From Flavobacteriaceae bacterium (GTDB lineage Bacteria; Bacteroidota; Bacteroidia; Flavobacteriales; Flavobacteriaceae): 64,000 nucleotides of DNA. The notes below the pieces were generated by a model. That model saw nothing but the letters and a program-made list of their open reading frames with translations. It had not been told where the DNA came from and searched no databases. Positions 52,528 through 59,451 of this stretch are shown one piece after another. The translations under genes were made by a program, and so were the position numbers. Position 1 is the stretch's first letter. Each line of letters starts with the position of its first letter. The stretch spans positions 1 to 64,000 of the forward strand of contig JABSPL010000046.1 of the NCBI GenBank assembly GCA_013215105.1, in the 5' to 3' direction.

Positions 52528-53023
52528 AATTGTGAAATTTTACCAACCCTTCTCTTAAAGTTTTCCTTGCTCTTGAAAGAGCTACTCTAATAGCTGTAGG
52601 TTGCATATTTAATATTTTTCCTATTTCTTCAAATTCGTACTGTTCAACATCTCTTAATTGTACGATTATACGTTGTTGTTCGGGTAAACACTTTATCATT
52701 TCATGTATTTTATTTACCGAATCTTCATCGTCTAATCTTTTGGATAAACCGACATTATTCTCTTCGTAATTATCATGCACTAGCCTCAAATTACCAGCTT
52801 GTTTCGACTTCAATCTATCTAAACAATAGTTTTTGGTCATAGTCATAGCAAAAGCTTCTACACTCTTGTATTCCGACACCTTTTCTTTATTCTTCCATAA
52901 TTTATAATACAATTCTTGAGTTGCATCTTCAGCTTCTTCTGTAGAAACAAGTAGGCGTTTTGCCAAGCGGAACACCTTATCCTTGAAAGGCATTACTTTC
53001 GCTATAAATTCAGATTGTTTCAT
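52514..53023 (-). CDS. ECF-type RNA polymerase sigma factor
   Basis: This is a 169-aa sigma-70 family factor with region 2 (FRLAKRLLVSTEEAEDATQEL, YYKLWKN) and region 4 (LPEQQRIIVQLRDVEQYEFEEIGKIL, RVALSRARKTL). It directs RNA polymerase to its own set of promoters. It is first in the unit with the anti-sigma-like gene and two DUF4252 genes, which it probably regulates. A TAAGTTTG -7 box lies at 53046-53053 (minus strand). Confidence 0.9.
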   Translation of the reverse strand: MKQSEFIAKVMPFKDKVFRLAKRLLVSTEEAEDATQELYYKLWKNKEKVSEYKSVEAFAMTMTKNYCLDRLKSKQAGNLRLVHDNYEENNVGLSKRLDDEDSVNKIHEMIKCLPEQQRIIVQLRDVEQYEFEEIGKILNMQPTAIRVALSRARKTLREGLVKFHNYGVS

Positions 53024-53324
53024 TTGATATTAGCTTTAAAATTTGCAAACTTAACTAATTGGCCGATTAATCATTTAATATAAGACGCTTAATTAATACA
53101 ATTGTAACAAGAAAATATTACAAATAAAATAAACGAACAAAAACCAAGGCTTTTCACAAACCTAAAACACTAATTAACAAGCTTATTAGATGTTAATTAT
53201 TTACGATAACATTAACAATATCATCAAAAAACATTAATATAATATTAAATTTTAATACAATAAACTTGTCTTGCCCATGTTTTTTTATGATATTGCAGGC
53301 TTTATAACAAAAAAACAAACCGAC
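53024..53324. other. AT-rich divergent intergenic region
   Basis: These 301 bases separate the sigma unit (-) from the symporter (+). A TAAGTTTG -7 box for the sigma gene lies at 53046-53053. No strong promoter for the symporter is seen. The frame upstream of its ATG is open from a TTG at 53271 (with an ATG at 53277), but the ATG at 53325, which begins a signal peptide, is the better start. Confidence 0.5.
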
Positions 53325-54926
53325 ATGAATAAAAAGATTGTAGCATTGCTACTGATACTAATACCGATACTGACATTTTCTCAAGAAAAAGGTCTCGACC
53401 AAAAAATAGATGAAGCTTTTAAGCCAATTTCAGATTTTATAAGTAACATTATATTCTTCGAAATATTTGGAGGAGCTCCTTTTGTGTTAATACTTTTGGT
53501 AGGTAGTGCATTGTTCTTTACTTTATACTTTGGTTTTCCAAATTTCAGATATTTTGGTAAAGCTATAAATATAGTAAGAGGTAAATACGACGATATAGAA
53601 GGTGCCAAAGAAGGTTCTGGAGAAGATGGAGAGGTTACTCACTTTCAGGCATTGGCTACTGCTGTTTCAGGAACAGTAGGTAACGGTAATATAGCTGGTG
53701 TAGCATTAGCTATCGCTTTAGGTGGTCCTGGTGCAACTTTTTGGATGGTTGTTTGTGGTCTTTTGGGTATGTCTGCTAAGTTTGTAGAATGTACTTTGGG
53801 TGTTCAGTATAGAGATGTTGATGAAGACGGAACTATTCATGGAGGGCCTATGTATTATATATCGAAAGGATTAAAAGAAAGAGGATTTAAAACTCTAGGT
53901 AAAATAGCAGCAGTATTTTTCGCTGTATTTTGTATAGGTGGTTCGTTCGGTGGTGGAAACGCTGCTCAGTCTAACCAAGCAACTATAGTACTTAAAGAAT
54001 TAATGGGACTAGAAAGTTCAAGTGCAGGTGCTTGGATTGGTGTTGTATTAGCTCTATTAGTAGGAGTTATTATAATAGGAGGTATAAAAAGAATAGCTTC
54101 GGTTACCGAAAAAGTAGTGCCTTTTATGGCAGGAATGTATTTGTTAGCTTGTCTATATATATTAGGAGCTAATTTCTCTCTATTAGACGATGCTTTTGCT
54201 CTTATATTCAGAGAAGCATTCACGCCAACTGCGGCAGGTGTAGGTGGTCTTATTGGTGTTCTTTTAGTAGGATTCAAAAGAGCTGCATTCTCTAACGAGG
54301 CTGGTGCAGGTTCTGCGTCTATAGCTCACTCGGCTGTAAAAACTAAATATTCGGCATCGGAAGGATTGGTTGCTTTATTGGAGCCGTTCATCGATACTGT
54401 AGTAATATGTACTATGACAGCACTTGTTATAATAATATTTAACTTCGGAGGTTCTTTTGAATTTGGTTCAATACCTGGGGCAATAGAGCAACTAGACGGA
54501 ACTTTAGATGTTGTAATAAACGGAGTATTACATGAAGATGTTAAAGGTAAAATCCTTATAGGTGGTGAATTATACGAAGGAGCAGGTATTACTTCTAAAG
54601 CATTTGCTGAGTATATTCCTTATTCTAACGTATTCTTGACTATAGCAGTTGTATTGTTCGCAGTATCGACTATGATATCTTGGTCTTACTACGGGTTACA
54701 GTCTTGGAAATACTTATTTGGTAAAGGAAAAGCAGCTGATTTGACTTACAAACTTTTATTCTTAATGTTTGTAGTAATAGGAGCAGCAGCTAGTATGAAA
54801 TCTATATGGGACTTCTCTGATGCAATGATATTTGCAATGGTATTCCCTAATATGATAGGATTATTCTTCCTATTCCCAGTTGTTAAAAAACAACTTAATA
54901 GATTCTTGGAAGCTATTAAAAATTAA
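53325..54926 (+). CDS. Alanine:cation symporter (AGCS family)
   Basis: This is a 533-aa sodium- or proton-coupled amino-acid importer of the AGCS family. The N-terminal MNKKIVALLLILIPILTFSQ looks like a signal peptide, as in many flavobacterial members, followed by about ten membrane helices. Family signatures are GTVGNGNIAGVALAI, GGPMYYISKGL, GGGNAAQSNQA and FSNEAGAGSASIAHSA. I choose the ATG at 53325, which begins the signal peptide; the in-frame ATG at 53277 and TTG at 53271 lie upstream of it. A strong terminator follows (54948-54999), which is itself part of a duplicated sequence. Confidence 0.9.
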   Translation: MNKKIVALLLILIPILTFSQEKGLDQKIDEAFKPISDFISNIIFFEIFGGAPFVLILLVGSALFFTLYFGFPNFRYFGKAINIVRGKYDDIEGAKEGSGEDGEVTHFQALATAVSGTVGNGNIAGVALAIALGGPGATFWMVVCGLLGMSAKFVECTLGVQYRDVDEDGTIHGGPMYYISKGLKERGFKTLGKIAAVFFAVFCIGGSFGGGNAAQSNQATIVLKELMGLESSSAGAWIGVVLALLVGVIIIGGIKRIASVTEKVVPFMAGMYLLACLYILGANFSLLDDAFALIFREAFTPTAAGVGGLIGVLLVGFKRAAFSNEAGAGSASIAHSAVKTKYSASEGLVALLEPFIDTVVICTMTALVIIIFNFGGSFEFGSIPGAIEQLDGTLDVVINGVLHEDVKGKILIGGELYEGAGITSKAFAEYIPYSNVFLTIAVVLFAVSTMISWSYYGLQSWKYLFGKGKAADLTYKLLFLMFVVIGAAASMKSIWDFSDAMIFAMVFPNMIGLFFLFPVVKKQLNRFLEAIKN

Positions 54927-54947
54927 AACATATAATCATTAAATTTT

Positions 54948-54999
54948 AAAACATCCCATTTCTTATACGCTAACGTATAAGAAATGGGATGTTTTTTTT
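54948..54999 (+). terminator. 22-bp terminator hairpin of the symporter gene
   Basis: The arms 54948-54969 and 54974-54995 pair perfectly (22 bp, GC-rich middle CATCCCATTTC) over the loop CTAA and end in a T tract. It is the strongest terminator in the window and is derived from the 5' relic of the helix-hairpin-helix gene. Confidence 0.9.
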
Positions 55000-55027
55000 G
55001 TACTTAATTGTAATTTTTGTATATTTA
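54997..55027 (+). promoter_or_regulatory. Candidate promoter of helix-hairpin-helix gene
   Basis: TTTG (54997-55000), at the end of the T tract of the terminator, 19 nt, then TATATTTA (55020-55027), one mismatch from TAnnTTTG. Transcription would begin about 25 nt before the ATG at 55057. If real, the duplicated relic also supplies the promoter of the intact gene. Confidence 0.5.
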
Positions 55028-55056
55028 TGTGGTTAAACTAATTAAAACATATAGCT

Positions 55057-55902
55057 ATGAAATTTAAAACATCCCATTTCCTGTACAACAAACGTCAGAG
55101 AAATGGGATGTTTTTTTTGTGCTTAATTGTAGTTTTATTAATATTTGTGCAATTATACGCTCCTATAAAACCTAAGTATTATCCCGAAAAACTCGACCCT
55201 GATATAGTTAAATATCAAAAGGTGATAGATTCTTTGAAAGCTAAAAAGTACAAACCAAAGATATATCCTTTCAATCCTAATTTCCTATCAGACTACAAAG
55301 CCAGTAAATGGGGTATGTCTATTGAAGAAATAGATAAGCTACTATCTTTCAGAAAACAAAACAAATACGTTAATAGTGCTAAAGAATTTCAGGAACTAAC
55401 AGGCATAAACGATAGTTTACTTGCTATAATGAGCCCTTATTTCAAATTCCCCGAATGGACTCAAAAGAAATCTTTCAATAAGATAAAAATATATGAAAAA
55501 ATAATAATAAAAGATATAAACAAAGCCACAGCCGAAGAATTAACAGTAATAAAAGGTATAGGGGAAAAACTTTCGGATAGAATAATAAAATACAGAAATG
55601 CAAAACAGTATATAGTAGATATAAATCAACTATATGAAGTATGGGGTATAGATAGTCTAGTAATATATAAAGTAATAAGTAGATTCAAAGTATTAGAAGA
55701 ACCTACTATAAAAAAGATAGACATAAACGAAGCTAGCTTCAAAGAAATACTCAAAACACCTTATATAGACTACGAACTCACCAAGAAAATAATGGATTAC
55801 AAACTAGAAGTTGCAGAAATACAATCTCTATATGAATTAAAAAATATAGAAGGTTTTCCTGCGGATAAGTTCGATATTATTTGTAAATACCTGAAAATAT
55901 AA
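55057..55902 (+). CDS. Helix-hairpin-helix (ComEA-like) protein
   Basis: This 281-aa protein has an N-terminal segment with RQRNGMFFL and one membrane helix (about 17-35), then three helix-hairpin-helix units: FLSDYKASKWGMSIEEIDKLL (about 75-125), DINKATAEELTVIKGIGEKLSDRI (about 150-180) and DINEASFKEILKTPYIDYELT (about 225-275). The family is frequent in Bacteroidota. DNA binding is likely but the role is unknown. Codons 4-21 contain a terminator-like hairpin (55066-55118). Partial relics of the same gene lie on both sides. Confidence 0.85.
   Translation: MKFKTSHFLYNKRQRNGMFFLCLIVVLLIFVQLYAPIKPKYYPEKLDPDIVKYQKVIDSLKAKKYKPKIYPFNPNFLSDYKASKWGMSIEEIDKLLSFRKQNKYVNSAKEFQELTGINDSLLAIMSPYFKFPEWTQKKSFNKIKIYEKIIIKDINKATAEELTVIKGIGEKLSDRIIKYRNAKQYIVDINQLYEVWGIDSLVIYKVISRFKVLEEPTIKKIDINEASFKEILKTPYIDYELTKKIMDYKLEVAEIQSLYELKNIEGFPADKFDIICKYLKI
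55066..55118 (+). terminator. Terminator-like hairpin inside coding sequence
   Basis: Arms 55066-55080 and 55100-55114 (AAAACATCCCATTTC/GAAATGGGATGTTTT) pair perfectly over 15 bp with a 19-nt loop, followed by T8 up to 55118. It lies within codons 4-21 of the helix-hairpin-helix gene. It could terminate transcription early when ribosomes do not cover it. Confidence 0.65.
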
Positions 55903-55957
55903 TTAATTGATCTTAATAATCATACAAAATAGCTAAACAAACACCTTAATATACAAA

Positions 55958-56539
55958 TTAATCTAATAAAGTTAAAGCCAAATCTACCGATGACAACAGA
56001 TTATTTTTATCAGTATCTACTTTAGCTACTATTTTTAGACCTGTATACAGCGTATATATGAGGTTCGTTATAGCTTTTATATCTTTCCCTTTTTCGAATT
56101 GACCTTCTTTCTCTCCTTGTAGAATAAAATTATAGAATATTCTTAACAAATTATCTTTAGTTTTCTTTAAAACAATTAATATATCCTCTTCTCCAGGAAC
56201 AAATTCAGAAATAGAATTAACTACAAAACACCCCTTCCTATCTATATCGTTTATCGAATCGTCTATAGATAGTTCTAATAATTTACGTAAACCTATTTTA
56301 ACATTAGTTTGACTTTTCAAAAAAACGGTAACGGCATTACTACTATTATATATATATTTATCAAAGGCTTTATCGAAAAGCTCTTTTTTACCTCCGAATG
56401 TGTCGTATATACTAGACCTGTTAATACCTAGGTGATTGACCAAATCTTGGATAGAAGTGGCATGATATCCATTTTTCCAAAAAAGATCTATCGCCTTGTT
56501 TAATGTCTCTTCTTCATCAAATAATTTAATTCTTGGCAT
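55958..56539 (-). CDS. TetR/AcrR family repressor
   Basis: This 193-aa regulator has the N-terminal helix-turn-helix ATSIQDLVNHLGINRSSIYDTFGGKKELFDKAFDKY (about residues 28-65) and an effector-binding C-terminal domain (about 80-190). It lies 83 nt downstream of the SDR gene on the same strand and has its own promoter. It probably represses the SDR gene, where GAAC-N4-GTTC boxes flank the -7 element. It lies between the intact helix-hairpin-helix gene and its 3' relic, so the pair looks inserted. Confidence 0.88.
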   Translation of the reverse strand: MPRIKLFDEEETLNKAIDLFWKNGYHATSIQDLVNHLGINRSSIYDTFGGKKELFDKAFDKYIYNSSNAVTVFLKSQTNVKIGLRKLLELSIDDSINDIDRKGCFVVNSISEFVPGEEDILIVLKKTKDNLLRIFYNFILQGEKEGQFEKGKDIKAITNLIYTLYTGLKIVAKVDTDKNNLLSSVDLALTLLD

Positions 56540-56578
56540 AATAAAAAAATGTGGAAATAGATAGTTATTCTAGTTCCA

Positions 56579-56609
56579 CAAATGTAGTTATTTAAAATTG
56601 GTATTCCAA
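56579..56609 (-). promoter_or_regulatory. Promoter of tetR with palindrome
   Basis: On the minus strand TTG (56607-56609), 20 nt, then TACATTTG (56579-56586). The perfect palindrome TTGG-TATT-CCAA (56598-56609) overlaps the -33 box and could be an operator. Confidence 0.65.
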
Positions 56610-56622
56610 TTATGAGTATTTA

Positions 56623-57378
56623 TTAATTCAATACCGAATTGATATTAAGACCTCCATCAATATTATATTCACTTCCTGTAATAAATGAAGATTCATCCGA
56701 TGCTAAAAAAACCACCAAACTAGCTACCTCCTCAGGTTTACCAAATCGTTTCAACGGTATTTTATTAATCATAGCTTCGGCAAATCCCTTTAATTGGTCT
56801 TCTTCCATTCCTGTTTTATTAAAAATAGGAGTTTCTATAGGGCCTGGATTTATAGAATTTACACGTATTTTCCTGCTAGCAAACTCAGTCGAAGCAGTTC
56901 TTGTATATGAATTTAAAGCTGCCTTAGAGGCTGCATAGATCGCCGTATTTGCCATACCTGTATAAGCATTAATAGACGATAAGTTTATTATTGATGCTCC
57001 TTCATTCATAATAGGTGAAAATTTCTCTATAGTAAATACTGCTCCTTTAAAATTAATTCCCATCTGGTTATCAAACATTTCTTGTGAGTTTTGTCCGATT
57101 GGCGCTGGTATAAAAACACCTGCATTCACAAATAAAATATCTATTTTTCCATAAATATCTTTTACTTGTTTCACTAAATTATCAATATCAACAAGCGAAC
57201 TGACATCTGCCACTATACCTTTAACTCCTAATTCGGAGGCTGCCTCATTAACTCTTTCTGTAGACCTACCTACAATAACCACATTCGCTCCATTTTCTTT
57301 CATCTTTTTTGCCGAAGCGTAACCAATACCACTATTACCTCCTGTAACTACAGCAATCTTTCCTTTTAAATCTATCAT
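56623..57378 (-). CDS. SDR family NAD(P)-dependent oxidoreductase
   Basis: This 251-aa classical short-chain dehydrogenase has the dinucleotide motif TGGNSGIGYAS (about 13-23), NAG in FVNAGVF, and catalytic Ser-Tyr-Lys in INLSSINAYTG and YAASKAALN. The C-terminal block FLASDESSFITGSEYNIDGG is typical of 3-oxoacyl-ACP reductase-like SDRs. The substrate is unknown. It has its own strong promoter with two repressor-like boxes and is followed by the tetR gene. Such tetR-SDR pairs often respond to a small electrophile or xenobiotic. Confidence 0.9.
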   Translation of the reverse strand: MIDLKGKIAVVTGGNSGIGYASAKKMKENGANVVIVGRSTERVNEAASELGVKGIVADVSSLVDIDNLVKQVKDIYGKIDILFVNAGVFIPAPIGQNSQEMFDNQMGINFKGAVFTIEKFSPIMNEGASIINLSSINAYTGMANTAIYAASKAALNSYTRTASTEFASRKIRVNSINPGPIETPIFNKTGMEEDQLKGFAEAMINKIPLKRFGKPEEVASLVVFLASDESSFITGSEYNIDGGLNINSVLN

Positions 57379-57409
57379 CTTTATGTTTTTTTTTAAAAAT
57401 TATTAATAA

Positions 57410-57462
57410 CAGAACAATCGTTCTGTTTGCAAATATAACAATAAAAGAACGGTTGTTCCAAA
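57410..57462 (-). promoter_or_regulatory. SDR promoter with two GAAC-N4-GTTC operators
   Basis: On the minus strand -33 TTTG (57459-57462), 21 nt, then -7 TATATTTG (57430-57437). Operator box 1 is CAGAAC-AATC-GTTCTG (57410-57425), just downstream of the -7 box. Box 2 is GAAC-GGTT-GTTC (57447-57458), inside the spacer. Box centres are 35 bp apart. The arrangement is what is expected for repression by the adjacent TetR. Confidence 0.7.
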
Positions 57463-57503
57463 TAGATTTTAAGTTATTTTATTAAAATCGGTAAACTAGC
57501 TGA

Positions 57504-57737
57504 TTTATAGAGGTTGAAGAACCAGATATAATAAAGATAGATATAAACAATGCTAGTTTTAAAGAAATACTTAAAACACCTTATATAGACTATGAATTGA
57601 CCATAAAAACACTCAATTATAAATTGGAATTTGCCGAAATACAATCTCTAGATGAATTAAAAAACATAGAGGGGTTTCCTGCGGATAAGTTCGATATTAT
57701 TTGTGAATACTTAAAAATACAGTATATTTGTCTCTAA
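57504..57737 (+). pseudogene. 3' relic of helix-hairpin-helix gene
   Basis: The frame reads VEEPDIIKIDINNASF, KEILKTPYIDYELT, AEIQSLDELKNIEGFP and ADKFDIICEYLKI, matching the last about 71 residues of the gene at 55057 with roughly 80% identity by eye. No start codon or 5' part is present; a TGA precedes it. The old stop position reads CAG, so the frame continues to TAA at 57735. Its last bases (TATATTTG, 57723-57730) form a -7 box for the next small gene. Confidence 0.82.
57723..57730 (+). promoter_or_regulatory. -7 element of small membrane-protein gene
   Basis: TATATTTG is an exact consensus -7 box, 18 nt before the ATG at 57749. It lies inside the 3' relic of the helix-hairpin-helix gene. 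No clear -33 TTTG is seen at the expected distance. Confidence 0.45.
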
Positions 57738-57748
57738 ATTATTTATTT

Positions 57749-57895
57749 ATGGGAACAATAATGGGGTATTTGAGTTATTTTATGATTTTTTGGCAGATTT
57801 TTTCAATGGCTCTATTAATGGTTATTGCATTTTTATTTATTAAGCTTATGATTAAAGCATCTAAAGCTTTGGATAAATACTTAGAAGAAAAATAG
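57749..57895 (+). CDS. Small membrane protein (48 aa)
   Basis: The 48-residue product (starting MGTIMGYLSYFMIFWQIFSM, then ALLMVIAFLFIKLMIKASKA and a charged tail) is one or two hydrophobic helices with a charged C-terminal end. It has a -7 box 18 nt upstream and ends 1 nt before the converging phosphopantetheinyl transferase gene. I do not recognise a family. The composition and promoter argue that it is real. Confidence 0.6.
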   Translation: MGTIMGYLSYFMIFWQIFSMALLMVIAFLFIKLMIKASKALDKYLEEK

Positions 57896-57896
57896 T

Positions 57897-58511
57897 CTAA
57901 TAAACTACAGTCCAGACAAAATCATCTAATTCACCAAAAGCAACTTTATAACTAGTCTCTATTCCATCTTTCGATATAGAGGCTATAGTTGTTTTGTCTT
58001 CACAGTTAAATTTACTAACATCTAAATCTTTATTAAAATTCAAAAAACCTAAAGCATAGGCTTTATACAAAGACTCTTTAATGCACCAGATAGTGGTCAA
58101 TTGCTTTACTTTTCTTTCTTCAGATATATATGAGCTCTCTTTTTTGGAAAATTTATGTGCAATTCTCAATATTCTATCGCTTATATGCTCTATATCTACG
58201 CCTATCTGCTTTCGAGAAACAGCAACCATAGCAAAAGGGAAAGAATGGCTGATTGATATTTTTTCACCAGAGGTCAAATATGGTTTTCCGTTCTGTTCAT
58301 AAAGTAACTCATCATCACTAAACCCTAAATCTTCTAATATTTTACGTACAGCCAAAAAGCATAATCTATGTTTTTGAGACTTCATTTTAGATAAACGAGT
58401 TTTACTTTTCTCACTCAAAATAATGTTTTTATAGAAATATTCTTCATCTTCTGATATTTTCCAAAAAACAACTTCAGCACTTTCTATTCTTTTTATTTCT
58501 ACTACAGGCAT
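57897..58511 (-). CDS. 4'-phosphopantetheinyl transferase (Sfp type)
   Basis: This enzyme attaches phosphopantetheine from CoA to a Ser of carrier proteins. The 204 aa carry the signature GVDIEH (Mg2+-binding Asp and Glu) near residue 115 and WCIKESLYKAYALG near 145, plus SHSFPFAMVAVS. The Sfp-like (long) type acts on carrier proteins of secondary metabolism and also on fatty acid synthase ACP. The partner is not in the window. A TATATTTG -7 box lies at 58565-58572 (minus strand). Confidence 0.88.
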   Translation of the reverse strand: MPVVEIKRIESAEVVFWKISEDEEYFYKNIILSEKSKTRLSKMKSQKHRLCFLAVRKILEDLGFSDDELLYEQNGKPYLTSGEKISISHSFPFAMVAVSRKQIGVDIEHISDRILRIAHKFSKKESSYISEERKVKQLTTIWCIKESLYKAYALGFLNFNKDLDVSKFNCEDKTTIASISKDGIETSYKVAFGELDDFVWTVVY

Positions 58512-58618
58512 TTTGACGTAATTTATTTGATAGTCTAATTAATATATATAAACACTTAAGCTTACAAATATATGAAACATATACTAGAAGCCGAACTTCT
58601 GTATTCGAAATTAATTAT

Positions 58619-58668
58619 CGTAAAACGACAATATACTACCGCAAAACGAATATAAAATACTATCTTTG
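58619..58668 (+). promoter_or_regulatory. Promoter region with two CGYAAAACGA repeats
   Basis: CGTAAAACGA (58619-58628) and CGCAAAACGA (58640-58649) are direct repeats exactly 21 bp apart (two helical turns). The -7 box TATCTTTG (58661-58668) follows 11 nt later. No clear TTTG -33 box is seen, so an activator or autoregulator may bind the repeats. The XRE protein of the same operon is the likely candidate. Confidence 0.55.
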
Positions 58669-58691
58669 TGAAAATATTAAATTTAACAATT

Positions 58692-59183
58692 ATGAAAAAA
58701 TCAATTTTATTCAAAACACTAATAGATATATTCTGTTTTTTAAGTATAGTAGGAGTTTTAAACTTATCAATCTCTTTTTTACTTTCCGACAAAGGCAATC
58801 TGTATACTAAATCAGGATACTTGACCTATGACAATTGGACTATATCACTTACCGAAATAGTATACCATATAACTTTTTTAATAGCCGTATATCATTTAAG
58901 AAAAGCCGCTAGACACATGTTGTCAGACAAAAAATTAAATAAAAACACTAACCAATCTCTAAACAAATCAGGACATTTCTTCTTATATTCTGGAATTATA
59001 TCTTTAATTCTTATTTTGATCACCTTTAACAGCAATAAGTACTATGGGCAATTAACAGTAACACACGACACAGATACATTAAAACCTCTGTTACTAATAA
59101 TTATAGGATTATTCCTTGTAATACAAAGCAACACATTAGTATTGGCTAAAAAAATAAAAGACGAAAACGATTTAACCATATAA
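58692..59183 (+). CDS. DUF2975 family membrane protein
   Basis: This 163-aa protein has about four membrane helices (about 9-30, 45-70, 95-115, 130-150). DUF2975 proteins accompany a small XRE regulator (YozG-like) in many bacteria. That regulator follows here after 2 nt. I choose the ATG at 58692; the GTG at 58668 overlaps the -7 box. The function is unknown. Confidence 0.82.
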   Translation: MKKSILFKTLIDIFCFLSIVGVLNLSISFLLSDKGNLYTKSGYLTYDNWTISLTEIVYHITFLIAVYHLRKAARHMLSDKKLNKNTNQSLNKSGHFFLYSGIISLILILITFNSNKYYGQLTVTHDTDTLKPLLLIIIGLFLVIQSNTLVLAKKIKDENDLTI

Positions 59184-59185
59184 TT

Positions 59186-59389
59186 ATGCCAATAATAATA
59201 AACTTAGACCTTATGCTTGCCAAACGCAAAATGAAAAGCAAAGACTTAGCTGAGACAATAGGAATAACAACCACTAATTTATCTGTATTGAAATCGGGTA
59301 AAGCAAAGGCCATTAGATTTGGCACCTTAGAGGCAATCTGCAAAGCATTAGATTGCCAACCTGGAGATTTGTTAGAATATAAATACTAG
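59186..59389 (+). CDS. XRE/Cro-C1 family regulator
   Basis: This 67-aa stand-alone helix-turn-helix protein has the motif MKSKDLAETIGITTTNLSVLKSGKAKAIRF, typical of the YozG/YdaS-like Cro/C1 regulators, ending LDCQPGDLLEYK. It pairs with the DUF2975 membrane protein upstream (2-nt gap). It may bind the repeats upstream of the operon. A bidirectional terminator follows. Confidence 0.9.
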   Translation: MPIIINLDLMLAKRKMKSKDLAETIGITTTNLSVLKSGKAKAIRFGTLEAICKALDCQPGDLLEYKY

Positions 59390-59392
59390 AGC

Positions 59393-59430
59393 TAAAAAAA
59401 AGGCTAACCACAATGGCTAGCCTTTTTTTT
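59393..59430. terminator. Bidirectional terminator after XRE gene
   Basis: GGCTA (59402-59406) and TAGCC (59418-59422) form the core stem, flanked by A8 on the left and T8 on the right. It serves the XRE gene (+) and the RND pump (-). Confidence 0.85.
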
Positions 59431-59451
59431 AGTAAATAAACAAACTTGAAA

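Larger units (their letters stand above)
54921..55030 (+). pseudogene. 5' relic of helix-hairpin-helix gene
   Basis: This stretch repeats 55040-55150, the start of the intact gene at 55057, with roughly 80% identity by eye over about 110 bases (AATTAAAACATATA start, CATCCCATTTC, GAAATGGGATG, T8, CTTAATTGTA). The ATG equivalent is ATT and a TAA follows after three codons, so it is not coding. The shared sequence extends past the hairpin on both sides, so it is a true duplication and not only a similar terminator. Confidence 0.72.

Noticed and set aside
53271-53324. TTG or ATG start upstream for the alanine symporter
   Set aside because: It would place 16-18 residues ahead of a clear signal peptide. 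The ATG at 53325 fits family N-termini.
55057-55902. DNA-uptake (ComEA) function for the helix-hairpin-helix protein
   Set aside because: The fold is similar, but no competence genes are near and the family is widespread in Bacteroidota without shown uptake roles.
58668-58691. GTG start eight codons upstream for the DUF2975 protein
   Set aside because: The GTG overlaps the last base of the -7 box TATCTTTG, so it would not be in the transcript. The ATG at 58692 is used.
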